Made by a program: the position numbers and the translations under genes. Positions 31,200 through 41,037 of a DNA stretch of 64,000 bases are shown here, piece by piece. The stretch is taken from positions 1 through 64,000 of the forward strand of contig JAIVFH010000030.1 of NCBI GenBank assembly GCA_025765595.1, read 5' to 3'. The notes beneath the pieces are model-generated. The model was not told the DNA's origin. It saw only the letters and a list, made by a program, of their open reading frames with translations, and made no database searches. How positions within the stretch are numbered: the first letter of the stretch is position 1; the number at the start of each line of letters is the position of its first letter. This stretch comes from Obelidium mucronatum (taxonomy: Eukaryota; Chytridiomycota; Chytridiomycetes; Chytridiales; Chytriomycetaceae).

Positions 31200-32990
31200 T
31201 AAGTTTGATGTCCTTGGCGACTCAACGTTAAAAAATATTTACTAATGCTTATATCCTTTTGATTAATGTGCTCTATTTTGTTGCTCTTGTTTTCTCTTTT
31301 GTTTCGGTTTTGTTACTATTTTGTTGCTATTTTGTACTTTCATAAGAGTGTATTCGAGTTGACAGTTCATCGCAAAAACAAAGAAATAGAAAGAGCAAAA
31401 AGAACCACCGGTACTGATACACATTCACACAAATATGTGCGAACTGAGTTGGTTAGACCCTGATATTGTACTTGTAAATAATTTGGCAAAAATAAGCATA
31501 ATGAACCAAACCTGCACTATTCAGCGATAACTATAAAGGCGATCGGCATCCATATATTAAAGGCTAAAAATGCGCCTTCTTGGACTAGTGAGTTGACTGA
31601 TTGATGCTACGATTCAGTATGATGTTGGGTTTGAATGAAACACATATTAACTTCCATAATAGTGCTACCCAAGCTCAGCAGACACTAGCCGTCGATCAGG
31701 ACTCTCTGACGCAATGATATATTCATTTTGATGAATGCTTTGGCCCATTTGATTCGATTTTAATTGAAAATCCAAGTTGCACCAGAGGAACAACGTGTCA
31801 ACGTCGCGTCTCATTTGTCTTATTGTTGATGCTTCATGGAGTCTTTATCTAGCATTATTTTTTGGTCTTCGTGGTCAAAGTCTCCAGTGCTTCGTGTGTT
31901 TTATTTTGCTCTTGGAGATATATGCTGTAGATTTGATTCAGTTTGACTGTAGTGTCTGTTTCACGAAAAAAAATACAATGGTTGGTTGAGAATGTTCAAA
32001 AGAATGGTTGAGCAGATACCTTCGGACTCGAACACAGAGCTGCTTGTGGGAAAAAACAACGGCCAGGAATTCACCTTTAAAAAACAGTTCAGTTCTTCGA
32101 GCTATTGAATTCTTCTTTCTCTATGTTTCGTTTTGTTCTTTGGGCATACTTGCAGTGGAACTGTGAGAAGAACCTTTATGTCAGGGAACTCTGAGTCACT
32201 TTGCAAATCTGGCGACTCGAGAATCTTCCGGATTAAGTCACAGAAGGGCGTTGATTCAAAGGGAGATGCCTCAAGTTGCAATCTTAACTGCATGTCCACC
32301 CAAGTGATACAAACAAAGACGACTCTGGGCCACTCAGATGCAAAATCAACCGCGCCGGTTTAGCGGACAGACACGGCCACAGCCAGACTCAGCTTGATTT
32401 GCTGATTTGATAATAGTCGAATTTTCCTCTTATGTCTGGCATTTGCATTCTGAATTCTCTTTTTTCTTTCATAAAATGACCGTCTTTGGATATCCATTCG
32501 CGAAGGTACCCCCCCCCCCCCCCCCTCCCGCCTTCCCTGTCTTTGTATGATCACCGATCACTTCCCTTTCTTCAGTTTATTTTTATATTCCAATGAGTGA
32601 GTGAAAGAAAGGAAGCGAAGCTTCGACGCGTTTTTAGATCACGTTTTTTGGATTTAGTAATTGAGCGAATGCTCGGGAATCTCGTGGATTCTCGGCTGAA
32701 TATGACCCGTCTTAACAAACACCACGTGTTTGAGCTAGTTGGAACTTCTTGGATGGTCGAACGCGGTTTAGGTCACCATGACGAACTAGGCATTATCTCT
32801 TTGCCGCTCCTCTCACAAAAACAAAACAGCCACACTGTATCCTACTACACTATTAACTCCGTTTATTTATTTCCCTCTTTTTCCTCCTGTGTCGCGTTGT
32901 TGTTGCTGTCGTTCGTTTACTGACAAACTCTATTTTCTCTTCCCCTGACAATTCTTGTTTTGATCAATCAAAAAACACAAATACTACAAT
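31200..32990. other. Gene-poor stretch, no gene seen
   Basis: 1.8 kb with only short open frames and no intron-like structure. It contains a run of 16 C at 32,510-32,525. The last 400 bases are the upstream region of the next gene. Nothing else recognisable was found. Confidence 0.4.
32510..32525. repeat. Poly-C run of 16
   Basis: Uninterrupted homopolymer in the gene-poor stretch upstream of the 33-kb gene. Confidence 0.95.
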
Positions 32991-32992
32991 CT

Positions 32993-34260
32993 ATGGATAC
33001 AGAAGAGGTATTTAAAATAGTTGAACTGTGTTATTGAGCTCGATCTTCCATAACATTATTGGATAAACAGCTTATCAAGCCCTTACACGTGCAAGTTGCC
33101 GCTGCTCAACCCGTATGGAATCTAAATGAGGACTTATATGTTTATTCCACTCACCAGCTTGAATATTTCTAGGATTCCGCTTCGCAGCAGTATTCGGGCA
33201 GTTGCAGGCCCTGCCACCCCCGTCACGAAGACCCCCGTTAAGAAGCCCTTGGTTCATCAACCACTGACTTCGAAGCCAAAAACCAGCGGCTCGACGCTCA
33301 ACCGGTATGGAAGCTTGGATGAAAAGTCATCTATATAAGCGCAATTTCCAACAACTTATCCCCGGTTTTGTTAGGATTCCCCTCCGGAGCAGTATTCGCG
33401 TCGCCGCCGCAGCCACCGCCGCCAAGCCGCAGCACTCTGCGCCAGCGCCACTGAAAGTCAAGAAATTGGCTTTCAACCAACCCATTCATGCGACATCTAA
33501 GTCGGATGAATGTCGCGCGCGTCTTGAGCGCCGCGTCGAGGTGCTGGAGGCACTATTGGCCGAGTCTGACGCAAAGGTTGCGCAGCTCGCTGAGGACAAC
33601 CACTTGCTGCGTGAATGCAGCGAGAAGGGGTTGAACCTCCTCCATGGCTGCAGAAGCCGTTTCCAGCGCCAAATGGCGCACGGCGCGAGGGTTTGGGACG
33701 TCCTCGTCATCAGCGAAGCGCAGGCGGCATCTGCGGCCGAGCAGTCAATGGCCATGCTGGGCCTTGTGGAGAAGGCGGTGGGCGTCGCAGTGTGCGAGCT
33801 GGCGAAAGAAGGAGTGACTAAATCCTCCTTCACCACCGCATGTCCATCGAGGGTGGTCGAGAAGCTGGTGGCGCGTGCGAGCGTTGCTGCGGAAATATTT
33901 GGCGTTGACTCGACGGAGTTACATGTCCAAATTTCACCGCTACTGGTGGACTTGATGCCGTGGTGTGGCATCACTGACTGCTCTTTTCAGGGTGTCCCCG
34001 TACTCCAGCAACTGGAGGACTGTAGAGCGGCGCAGCACAAGACCTGTGCTGTCATTGAGAGGTGTATTGCCCTCTTCAACAAGACAGAGGAAGCGTACAC
34101 CGAACACTTCGGCAGGGGGGCCAAGTGGGAAAGTGAACCCTGCGTTGGCTGTCAGGGAGATTGGAGAAGAGCTCCTATGATGGCTGCCGCTAGTTCTGAG
34201 CCAGTCGTCGCTCTTGCTGCCGAGCCAAACGGTGCTACTGGCGTGAAAGTGCCGATGTAA
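32993..34260 (+). CDS. Unknown coiled-coil protein with a C-x2-C-Q motif (orphan family)
   Basis: The main exon runs from about 33,375 to 34,260, preceded by an exon at 33,174-33,304 that joins through a GTATGG...TTAG intron. Both exons open with the same sequence I-P-L-R-S-S-I-R, so an exon was duplicated. One or more small 5' exons (from about 32,993) are likely but their phase is uncertain. The protein is Ala-rich with a leucine heptad coiled coil (E-R-R-V-E-V-L-E-A-L-L-A-E and A-Q-L-A-E-D-N-H-L-L-R-E), then a helical region and near the end C-V-G-C-Q-G-D-W. Base composition is noticeably more GC-rich than the surroundings. I do not recognise the family; a decayed paralogue lies at 30.6-31.2 kb. 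Confidence 0.6.
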
Positions 34261-34961
34261 AAATGTAACTTAACACCATCCAAGTATTTGAAATTGGTTG
34301 CTGACTTAAAAACAACTGACTAGCGGACTTGCCAGTAAAAAAACTTTAAAAAAAAACCAAAAAAAAGACGGGGATTGTAAGTATAATTGCCGCATATTCA
34401 CTCATATTAACAAGAAACTCAACAGGTTATTTTCTTCCGAGTGCTCCTATAGAGCCTTGGTTTGGTTGAAGGTGACTAGTGATGATAAATGTGCCAAAGA
34501 TCGTCTATTAATGTTTGGCACTTTTCTTTTAGGAATACCGCGGCCTGTTTCTTTTTTTGTTGCACTCAACCTGGGTTGGGTGCTTTTTTTTCGCAGGTAT
34601 CTATTGATGTCAATTGCACCATCATTCCAACTGTTCAAAACTAACAGCAAACTTGACAGCTTAGTATTTTGGTTGAGGAAAAGCCGGCTGGACAATACTA
34701 CATATGGAGTTGGCCAAAGATCGCTTCAAGAGGTTCATTGAAGGCAACGTACAGCATCAGTTGAATAATACACGTTGTCTGTTGGACTCTGGTAGTGATT
34801 TTCAGTATTCGAGCTTGTGGTCTAGTTGGCGTATAATTGTGCAAACGCAACGCTGAGTGAGCAGTAATTCACGAACAATATGAAGAAATCAACCGCCAGC
34901 GCAATAGACCAAAGACCGAGTAGTAATTTGAAGAAAAAGGCCACTATGTTTGAAGCGTGAT

Positions 34962-35000
34962 TGGTCGTTAGTTGGCAGGGACGCCTACAACTATCGATCA
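34962..35000. repeat. Constant-loop hairpin 1
   Basis: Arms TGGTCGTTAGTTG and CAACTATCGATCA pair over 13 positions with one G-T wobble and one T-T mismatch. The loop is GCAGGGACGCCTA. Confidence 0.7.
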
Positions 35001-35135
35001 TGAACTCCACCATCTCAACCAAAGCATAGCCACACAAATACCTGACTGAATCATAATATCACATACAACAGCTGACTGATTTCTTATGTTATTGCGGCAA
35101 GACTTTTTTTAATAGGTACAGTGAGTGTGGCAAGC

Positions 35136-35136
<1 letters not shown>

Positions 35137-35176
<40 letters not shown>
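35137..35176. repeat. Poly-T run of 40
   Basis: Uninterrupted homopolymer (assembly length may be unreliable) between hairpins 1 and 2. It could be the A-tail of an old retroposed sequence on the minus strand, but no body was recognised. Confidence 0.9.
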
Positions 35177-35525
35177 CGTATTTATTCGTATCAGACCAGA
35201 ACTTTGCTCCTCATCAAACTTGCGTCCTGACTCCTGTCCAGAAACACAATAGACTTGTTAAACAAATACCGAAAGCAGCTCCAGTATCATTTGACAGTAT
35301 GACAGTAAAAACCAACCATAAATAGTGAATCAAGACGACCAAGAGTATAAATGTACGGCAGAAAACGAAGCAGCAAGACCGGAAAAGAGGGAATATTCTT
35401 CAACTATCAATTAATTATCTTCAATTGTATCTATTGTGCCTGACTGGACTCGAAGTTGGTGTGGGAAGCAATGCCAAAAAAAACCGATCGACCTTATAAT
35501 TAGAAGGTTAACTGTTCTGGGGGAA

Positions 35526-35555
35526 TGATCGTTGTTGGGACGCCTTCAACGATCA
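35526..35555. repeat. Constant-loop hairpin 2
   Basis: Perfect 9-bp stem TGATCGTTG / CAACGATCA. Loop TTGGGACGCCTT. Confidence 0.75.
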
Positions 35556-35787
35556 ATTATTTTTGTACTGGACTCGAATTTGAAACATTGACTGGAAAGC
35601 ATGAATGAATTGTTTGAACTGAAAATAAGTCCGCCACAGTTTGCCCGAAAAGACTTTCCCATTAGTTGCAATATTCCTTCAAGAAAAATCACCAAGTTAG
35701 AACTGCTGTATGATCCATAAATAGTCCAACGAATACGTTTTAATTCCCTGATCCATTTGATTTTTCAAGTCCCTGTTGCTGTGTCAA

Positions 35788-35818
35788 TGATTAGTTGTTG
35801 GGACGCCTTCAACTATCA
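35788..35818. repeat. Constant-loop hairpin 3
   Basis: Stem TGATTAGTTG / CAACTATCA with one bulged T. Loop TTGGGACGCCTT. Confidence 0.7.
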
Positions 35819-36251
35819 AAATAATTTTATCTGGCTTGTCATGGTTGTTAGCAAGCGAATTCGAGTGATCCAAAGCGTTTTAGAAAGTGAAATCAGTTCG
35901 GTTGATATTCCTATTGCTCCCATCAGTCTTATTCCCTCTTAACAAAAATTGTCCAAGCCCTTATAAATGGTTATACTGATCCAAAAAACATGCCAGAAGT
36001 ATAATTCCCTTCGAAATCATGAACCACACTCGTACTACAACTTGACTTGAAATTTGAAAATATTTAATACGCAGCTTAACTGATTGGGGGAATACAAAGT
36101 CGAGAAAATATGAAAGTTGAAATTTGCCAGTGACGAATCATTCACACAAACAAGGGACTCAAGTCCCCTATACACGATGCAATTTAAAGCCCTTTCTTAT
36201 CTTATACCTTCCAGAATAGTTTGTTGTCCTAGTCTAGGCAACTTGCTTGAA

Positions 36252-36289
36252 GCATGATAGTTTGTTGGGACGCCTCCAAACTATCATGC
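36252..36289. repeat. Constant-loop hairpin 4
   Basis: Perfect 13-bp stem GCATGATAGTTTG / CAAACTATCATGC. Loop TTGGGACGCCTC. Confidence 0.8.
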
Positions 36290-36716
36290 ACACTGTTTCC
36301 CAAAAAAAAGGTACCAAACAAATAATGGCCGCATTGAATTTATTTATCTCCTGCTCGAAGTCGAATACTATTATCATATTGCTGCCATCCACGATCTTGA
36401 ATCTATTTTACCCTTGCGACTATCAGGAAGCGACAGAATAAGGAGTGTTCTAAAATAACTGCCGACCCACCTTCACAAAAATTGAGAAATACTAGCCGTC
36501 ATATGTTATTACAGTTTGTATTTCCTTCTATTTTTTTTTCCTTTGATTTGATTGATTTTTTTAAAAAAAAAAAAAACCTGTCCCAATCCCATAAATTTAG
36601 AATCACAAGACTTGGACAGAATACCAAAATACCAAATATTCAAACCCAACACAATTTTGAAAATCCTATTCTTTGATTTTTCTCTTGACTCTATACAATA
36701 TGTGACATCATTGTTT

Positions 36717-36762
36717 GGATTGGTGGTGTTTTGTTTGGGACGCCTTTCAAAACCCACCATCC
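36717..36762. repeat. Constant-loop hairpin 5
   Basis: A 15-bp stem GGATTGGTGGTGTTTTG / CAAAACCCACCATCC with two bulged T. Loop TTTGGGACGCCTTT. The stem sequence is unrelated to the others except for the loop-closing TTTG/CAAA. Confidence 0.75.
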
Positions 36763-37175
36763 ATAGTTAATCCAAAACATTTATGATCCCTTATACGGCT
36801 CTAGCACTATCAGCACAACTTCTAAAAAGAAAACTTGATCGGATATAAACCAAATGAACACGAAAAAAAGATCCTTTCGACCCAACACTCAACAAAGCTG
36901 ACTTGAACGCGATAAGAAACATACATACGGACATAATGGCAATCATAAGGAAAAAAGCAACAAGTCACTCTAGGAACTCAATGGTTGTGTCTTCATAATC
37001 TCTTAAAATTTCAGCATTTAGTTTTTTTCCTATAGATTATTTATTATTTCATTTGTCGTTGAATATAGAGTTGAAGAGAATAAGAATTTGCTTTTTCGTT
37101 AAACTATACTGTACGACATTACTTTATTTGCAACTATAAGAACTCCTCTAATCCAAAAATCCATCCATCTTCCAA

Positions 37176-38657
37176 CTAATTCCTTGAAGCACAGTAAGAT
37201 ATAACAGCAGCCAAAATCTGCTTCTGCCCAATCAAGTAATCCAAAATATACCGCTCATCCGAAACCCCCGAAACAGGCTGTTGCAGCATCAACTCCTTCT
37301 TCCTCTCCAAATCGCTTTCCAACGTCGTGACATACATTCCCAACAACGTTTGCGCCATCAAATCCACCATCTCAAACACTTTTGCTTCATTTTCGTCCGA
37401 CAGCGGAGAAGTAATTCGCTGTGCAATATTGTCCTTGTTGATGGACTCCAAATCCTCTTGATTCGCAACCAAAACACGCAAAGACATGATCATTGTCTGT
37501 GGAATCCCCGCTTCTTCCGGCGTCAACGCAACAATCCCTTGAGAAGGCGGCGCAGGCCCAAACTCTTGATCTCTTCCAAGCGACAACGCCAAAACCTCCG
37601 CAGCCACCGCAAGCAACTCATCTTTCCGTTCCTTCAACCGCATCGCTTCCACATCGTCCTCTTGATTCCCATCATCAAACGTTACATTGACGGTTTCCTC
37701 TGGGTTTCCTTCAATCGCGAATCCATAGTGTGTTAGGAGGAACCAATTTGGGACCGAGCTGTCGTGGTACGCGATTGTGACTTCTTGGCCGGCTTCAATG
37801 GGTTTTTTGGATTTGATGATGAGTGATTTGGTTTCGGCGTCGACGCCCTTGACGACTAAATTGGGTATGTTGGAATGGTTTGCGAGGTCCAAGTAGGGAA
37901 CCATGAAGACCTTTGTTTTGTGTTTCGGTGAGTTGAAGGCCCCACCCATGCATGGTATCGGGTATAGTACGAAAAAAAAAAACAGAACCAGTACCTCAGA
38001 TTGTTCATCAGACTTTTCTAATCGAAACGTGAATGCACGACTCGCAATCGCAGCATGCGCCCACATCAGCTCCGCCCATAACCGATTCTGCAAAACCTCA
38101 TCATCAACATCCTCCGAATCCTTCAACAGAACTCCCGGAAACAGTTTCACCAGCGGCATCAGCACATGCACCAGAACCAATTCCATCTGCGATCGCTCAT
38201 TCTCCATGACAGCTTCCACCAGTGTTCCCTTCAACCGATCCAGCGCGCGTGGATTTGAAATCTCGAGACACAGCAGATTAGAGAAGGCGCGTGGGACCGT
38301 GTCAATGTACGGCGAGTACGGCGTCGCGTCGGGACACGCCTTTGCGTGCATGAGCAGCAGCGCCAGCGCCAGGTGGTCGTCCCAGTGGTCCATCAGCGGC
38401 GGCGGCGCTTCAGACAATTCTTTTGCGTGTTTGTTTTCGCTGTGCTGATTTGTCATCGCGCGCGCGAGCAGCGGCCGCAGCGTCGCCTGGTTCGTCGCCG
38501 CCGACGCCGACAGCAGCTTCGGCGCCGCGACCGACAGCACCAATTTGTCAGCGGCGATCGGCGCCGCCGCCCACAGCGTGCGGCCAGAGGCGTCGTGGCG
38601 GGCTGCGAGCGGCGGCGCTTGGCCGAGCCAGGCAAGCAGCGTGTCGACGGGGTCCAT
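37176..38657 (-). CDS. SET-domain lysine methyltransferase (Rubisco-LSMT/RKM type)
   Basis: A protein lysine methyltransferase of the SETD3/RKM/LSMT group. Exon 1 is 38,657-37,995 and exon 2 is 37,910-37,176, about 465 residues. The 84-nt intron has no stop and is a multiple of three, so retention would add 28 residues. The split SET domain shows V-P-Y-L-D-L-A-N-H-S-N (the cofactor-binding N-H motif) and V-T-I-A-Y-H-D-S-S-V-P-N-W-F-L-L-T-H-Y-G-F, the usual end of the domain. The C-terminal ~150 residues form the helical substrate-binding half seen in this group. The N-terminus has a long Ala-rich GC-rich stretch. Targets in yeast relatives are ribosomal proteins or elongation factors; here the substrate is unknown. 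Confidence 0.88.
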   Translation of the reverse strand: MDPVDTLLAWLGQAPPLAARHDASGRTLWAAAPIAADKLVLSVAAPKLLSASAATNQATLRPLLARAMTNQHSENKHAKELSEAPPPLMDHWDDHLALALLLMHAKACPDATPYSPYIDTVPRAFSNLLCLEISNPRALDRLKGTLVEAVMENERSQMELVLVHVLMPLVKLFPGVLLKDSEDVDDEVLQNRLWAELMWAHAAIASRAFTFRLEKSDEQSEVLVLFFFFVLYPIPCMGGAFNSPKHKTKVFMVPYLDLANHSNIPNLVVKGVDAETKSLIIKSKKPIEAGQEVTIAYHDSSVPNWFLLTHYGFAIEGNPEETVNVTFDDGNQEDDVEAMRLKERKDELLAVAAEVLALSLGRDQEFGPAPPSQGIVALTPEEAGIPQTMIMSLRVLVANQEDLESINKDNIAQRITSPLSDENEAKVFEMVDLMAQTLLGMYVTTLESDLERKKELMLQQPVSGVSDERYILDYLIGQKQILAAVISYCASRN

Positions 38658-38692
38658 CGAAAAGAAAAAAGAAATAAATTAAAATAAAAAGT

Positions 38693-40086
38693 TTATAGGG
38701 TTCGAAACCACGTGAACAACGATCCCACAAGGGGGCGCGACTGAGGCCGGATTGCAGGTGATGCCGCTGCGGGCGTTGATGATGAGGAGCTTGCTGCACT
38801 AGACAAAGCAGATGGTATGGCATAATCCGGAACTTGAATGGCAGAGTCACTGCGTGAATGAAGAGCACTGACTACTGGTTTCTTTGAAGCTGCTGTCGCT
38901 TTTTTCCTTCGCTGGCTTCCCCGTCGAACTTGAACATTCAGCGCATCGCGTGAAGGAGACCCGTTTGGCTGCTGCGAACTGACTACTTCTTCTCCAGTGA
39001 TTTGATTGCCTGAACTGTTGTTACTATTGGGTATTCTATTCAAGCTAAACTGTATACCATCAGTTTCAAATAATCGATCACATATGGATAATGCAAAAAA
39101 AAAAAACACTCACCAATCAATCATTCCTTCAACTCCAAACTCAAGCGCCTCCCACGCCGCGACTTCCACACTTTCAGCTATTCCTTCAAGCCCCCAAAGT
39201 CCTCCCCCCAAGGACCCACTGCCCTGCTGATGATGATGGGACAAGGAATGCACCTTAACAACAAGCACAAGAACCAAATCAAAGTCCACAACTCCATCCT
39301 CTTTTTTTATCGCAGTGTAGAGTCTAGTTAAAGGTTCTAATAAAGGGTGTCGATTCACAGACGCAGTCGTTGATGAATGTCGTTTCGCTTCAGACTGCTG
39401 ATACCGAATATAGTTTATCGCCTGTTTTTATTTTGTCCGAATTTTAACGATTATTGAATATCTATATATACTATATCGTATGTAATCACCTCTTCCAGTT
39501 CAGATTCCAGGCCAACACGTGTAAACAAACTGCACCCCTTCCTCCAAAAAACCTTCTCGACTCGATCTAACCCTACCAGAAAATCTTGATATCGTTCCAA
39601 ACCGCCGCTGCCGCTGCCGCCGCGAGGATCCCGTGTTTTCCGGAGCACTGACATGAGGGTATGGATTTCGTGTATAGATTTCGGTACATGAGGCGTGTTT
39701 GCGAGAGTGCTGGATTGGCTGTACATGGGGTAATGTATGTCTGAGAAATCTTGGAATGCGTCTCGTAGGTTTTTTAAGGATGGGTGGTGTGTAGAGTATG
39801 GATCAAATGCTGGTGGTTGTGGAGGAGGCTGTGGATGTGTCAGTGGTGAATATGTGGAGTGGTTAGAAGAGACTGAATATCTGCTTGCAATAGATCCATT
39901 GCTTTGACGACGAGATGGCGATGGGACAAATAGATGGCCATGACTGGACGACCGCCGTGATACTTCTTTAGCGGGAGGAGGAAGAGGTGGAGGTGGAGGC
40001 GTTGTGGCTTCAACGACTCTATCGATTGCTTGAGCGGCACGTAGAAAGCAGTTTGAGGTTTGGACTACTGGCGCTGGAAAAGTCAT
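38693..40086 (-). CDS. Pro/Ser-rich protein of unknown function
   Basis: Exon 1 40,086-39,490 opens with M-T-F-P-A-P-V-V and contains T-T-P-P-P-P-P-L-P-P-P-A and a long Ser/Pro linker. It then has a more ordered helical region (E-I-H-T-L-M-S-V-L-R-K-T-R and F-L-V-G-L-D-R-V-E-K-V-F-W-R-K). Exon 2 39,421-39,114 contains H-P-L-L-E-P-L-T-R-L-Y-T-A-I-K-K. A Ser-rich 3' segment (39,060-38,693) is open and same-strand, but the splice phase from exon 2 does not fit cleanly, so it may be joined differently or be a separate piece. The stop lies only 35 bp before the SET gene start. No family recognised. Confidence 0.5.
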
Positions 40087-40342
40087 CCAGTTCTTTTTGC
40101 TTTATGAGATTTCGTGGATGGGTTTTTTTTTTTTGTTTCAACTGCTTTGACGCGATCACTCTCGCTTGAACACAAAAATAAATTAAGTAGTTCAAAACAG
40201 TTCCAAACTGAACAACAACTGAATAATAATAATAATGAAGACACACTATTTACTCTAAAAACAACAAATGATAAAAAAAAAAAAAAAACAACTCCCCAAC
40301 TCCCCACACACACACACACAAAACACACACAACACCCTACTT

Positions 40343-41004
40343 TCAAACACCAAAAACAGCTTCATTATCCAAAACCATCACTTGAAACAACCCCCCCGGA
40401 ACCCCCAACGTCGGACTAAACACAATACTCAAATTCGACATTGTCATCTTATTCACCTCCCGATACTGAATCACCAAATTCAAATGCGCACTCAACCGTT
40501 TCAACAAGGTGTAATTCACCTCAGGCAACTGCGGCAGCAACCGCACCAATTCCTTCACCTTATCCGCCCTCTCCCCAGGCAAACTCGCTAGTTTCATCAA
40601 CTCCTTCTTGAGTTCTCCTTCACCCAACAGGGAATCAGGTAACTCGCGCAGGTACAGTTTGAGTAAACCCGTGACGGCATGGAAATCAATGATTTCGGTT
40701 TCTCCGAGTTTGAGGAGGTTCAAGTCTCCGTCTAGGTCAAAGTGTTGTTTTAAGGTTTGGATTAGGGTGGTGGCGCCAGAGAGGCGGTAGATTCCTTCTT
40801 CCTTGATTCCGTCTTTGGATTCGAGGAATTCAATGCAGCGGGAGACGACGGAGCTGAGGGCGATGGATGGGTCTAGTTGGGAGAGGGCAACGCCACGTTC
40901 GAGGGGGGCGCCAAAGATGACGCGGTCTGGATCGACAATTCGAGGGGCGTCTGTTTTTTTTATAGCAAGTTCAAGAAGGAGATCAATCAACTGATAACCA
41001 GAAA

Positions 41005-41037
<33 letters not shown>

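Larger units (their letters stand above)
34261..37175. other. Gene-poor 2.9-kb stretch carrying five constant-loop hairpins
   Basis: No credible gene. Short open frames (for example 34,457-34,741) lack coding character. The stretch holds a run of 40 T at 35,137-35,176 and the five hairpins listed separately. Sequence is AT-rich. Some phrases recur near the hairpins (ACTGGACTCGAA at about 35,448 and 35,568; TTGAAGCRTGAT just before hairpins 1 and 4). Confidence 0.55.

Noticed and set aside
34457..34741. 94-codon ORF with hydrophobic stretches
   Set aside because: No homology pattern, no intron logic, AT-rich gene-poor surroundings; likely chance.
34962..36762. Integron attC-type sites or Helitron ends for the constant-loop hairpins
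   Set aside because: GTTG/CAAC arms superficially recall attC, but there is no integrase, the setting is eukaryotic, and no CTRR end follows any hairpin.
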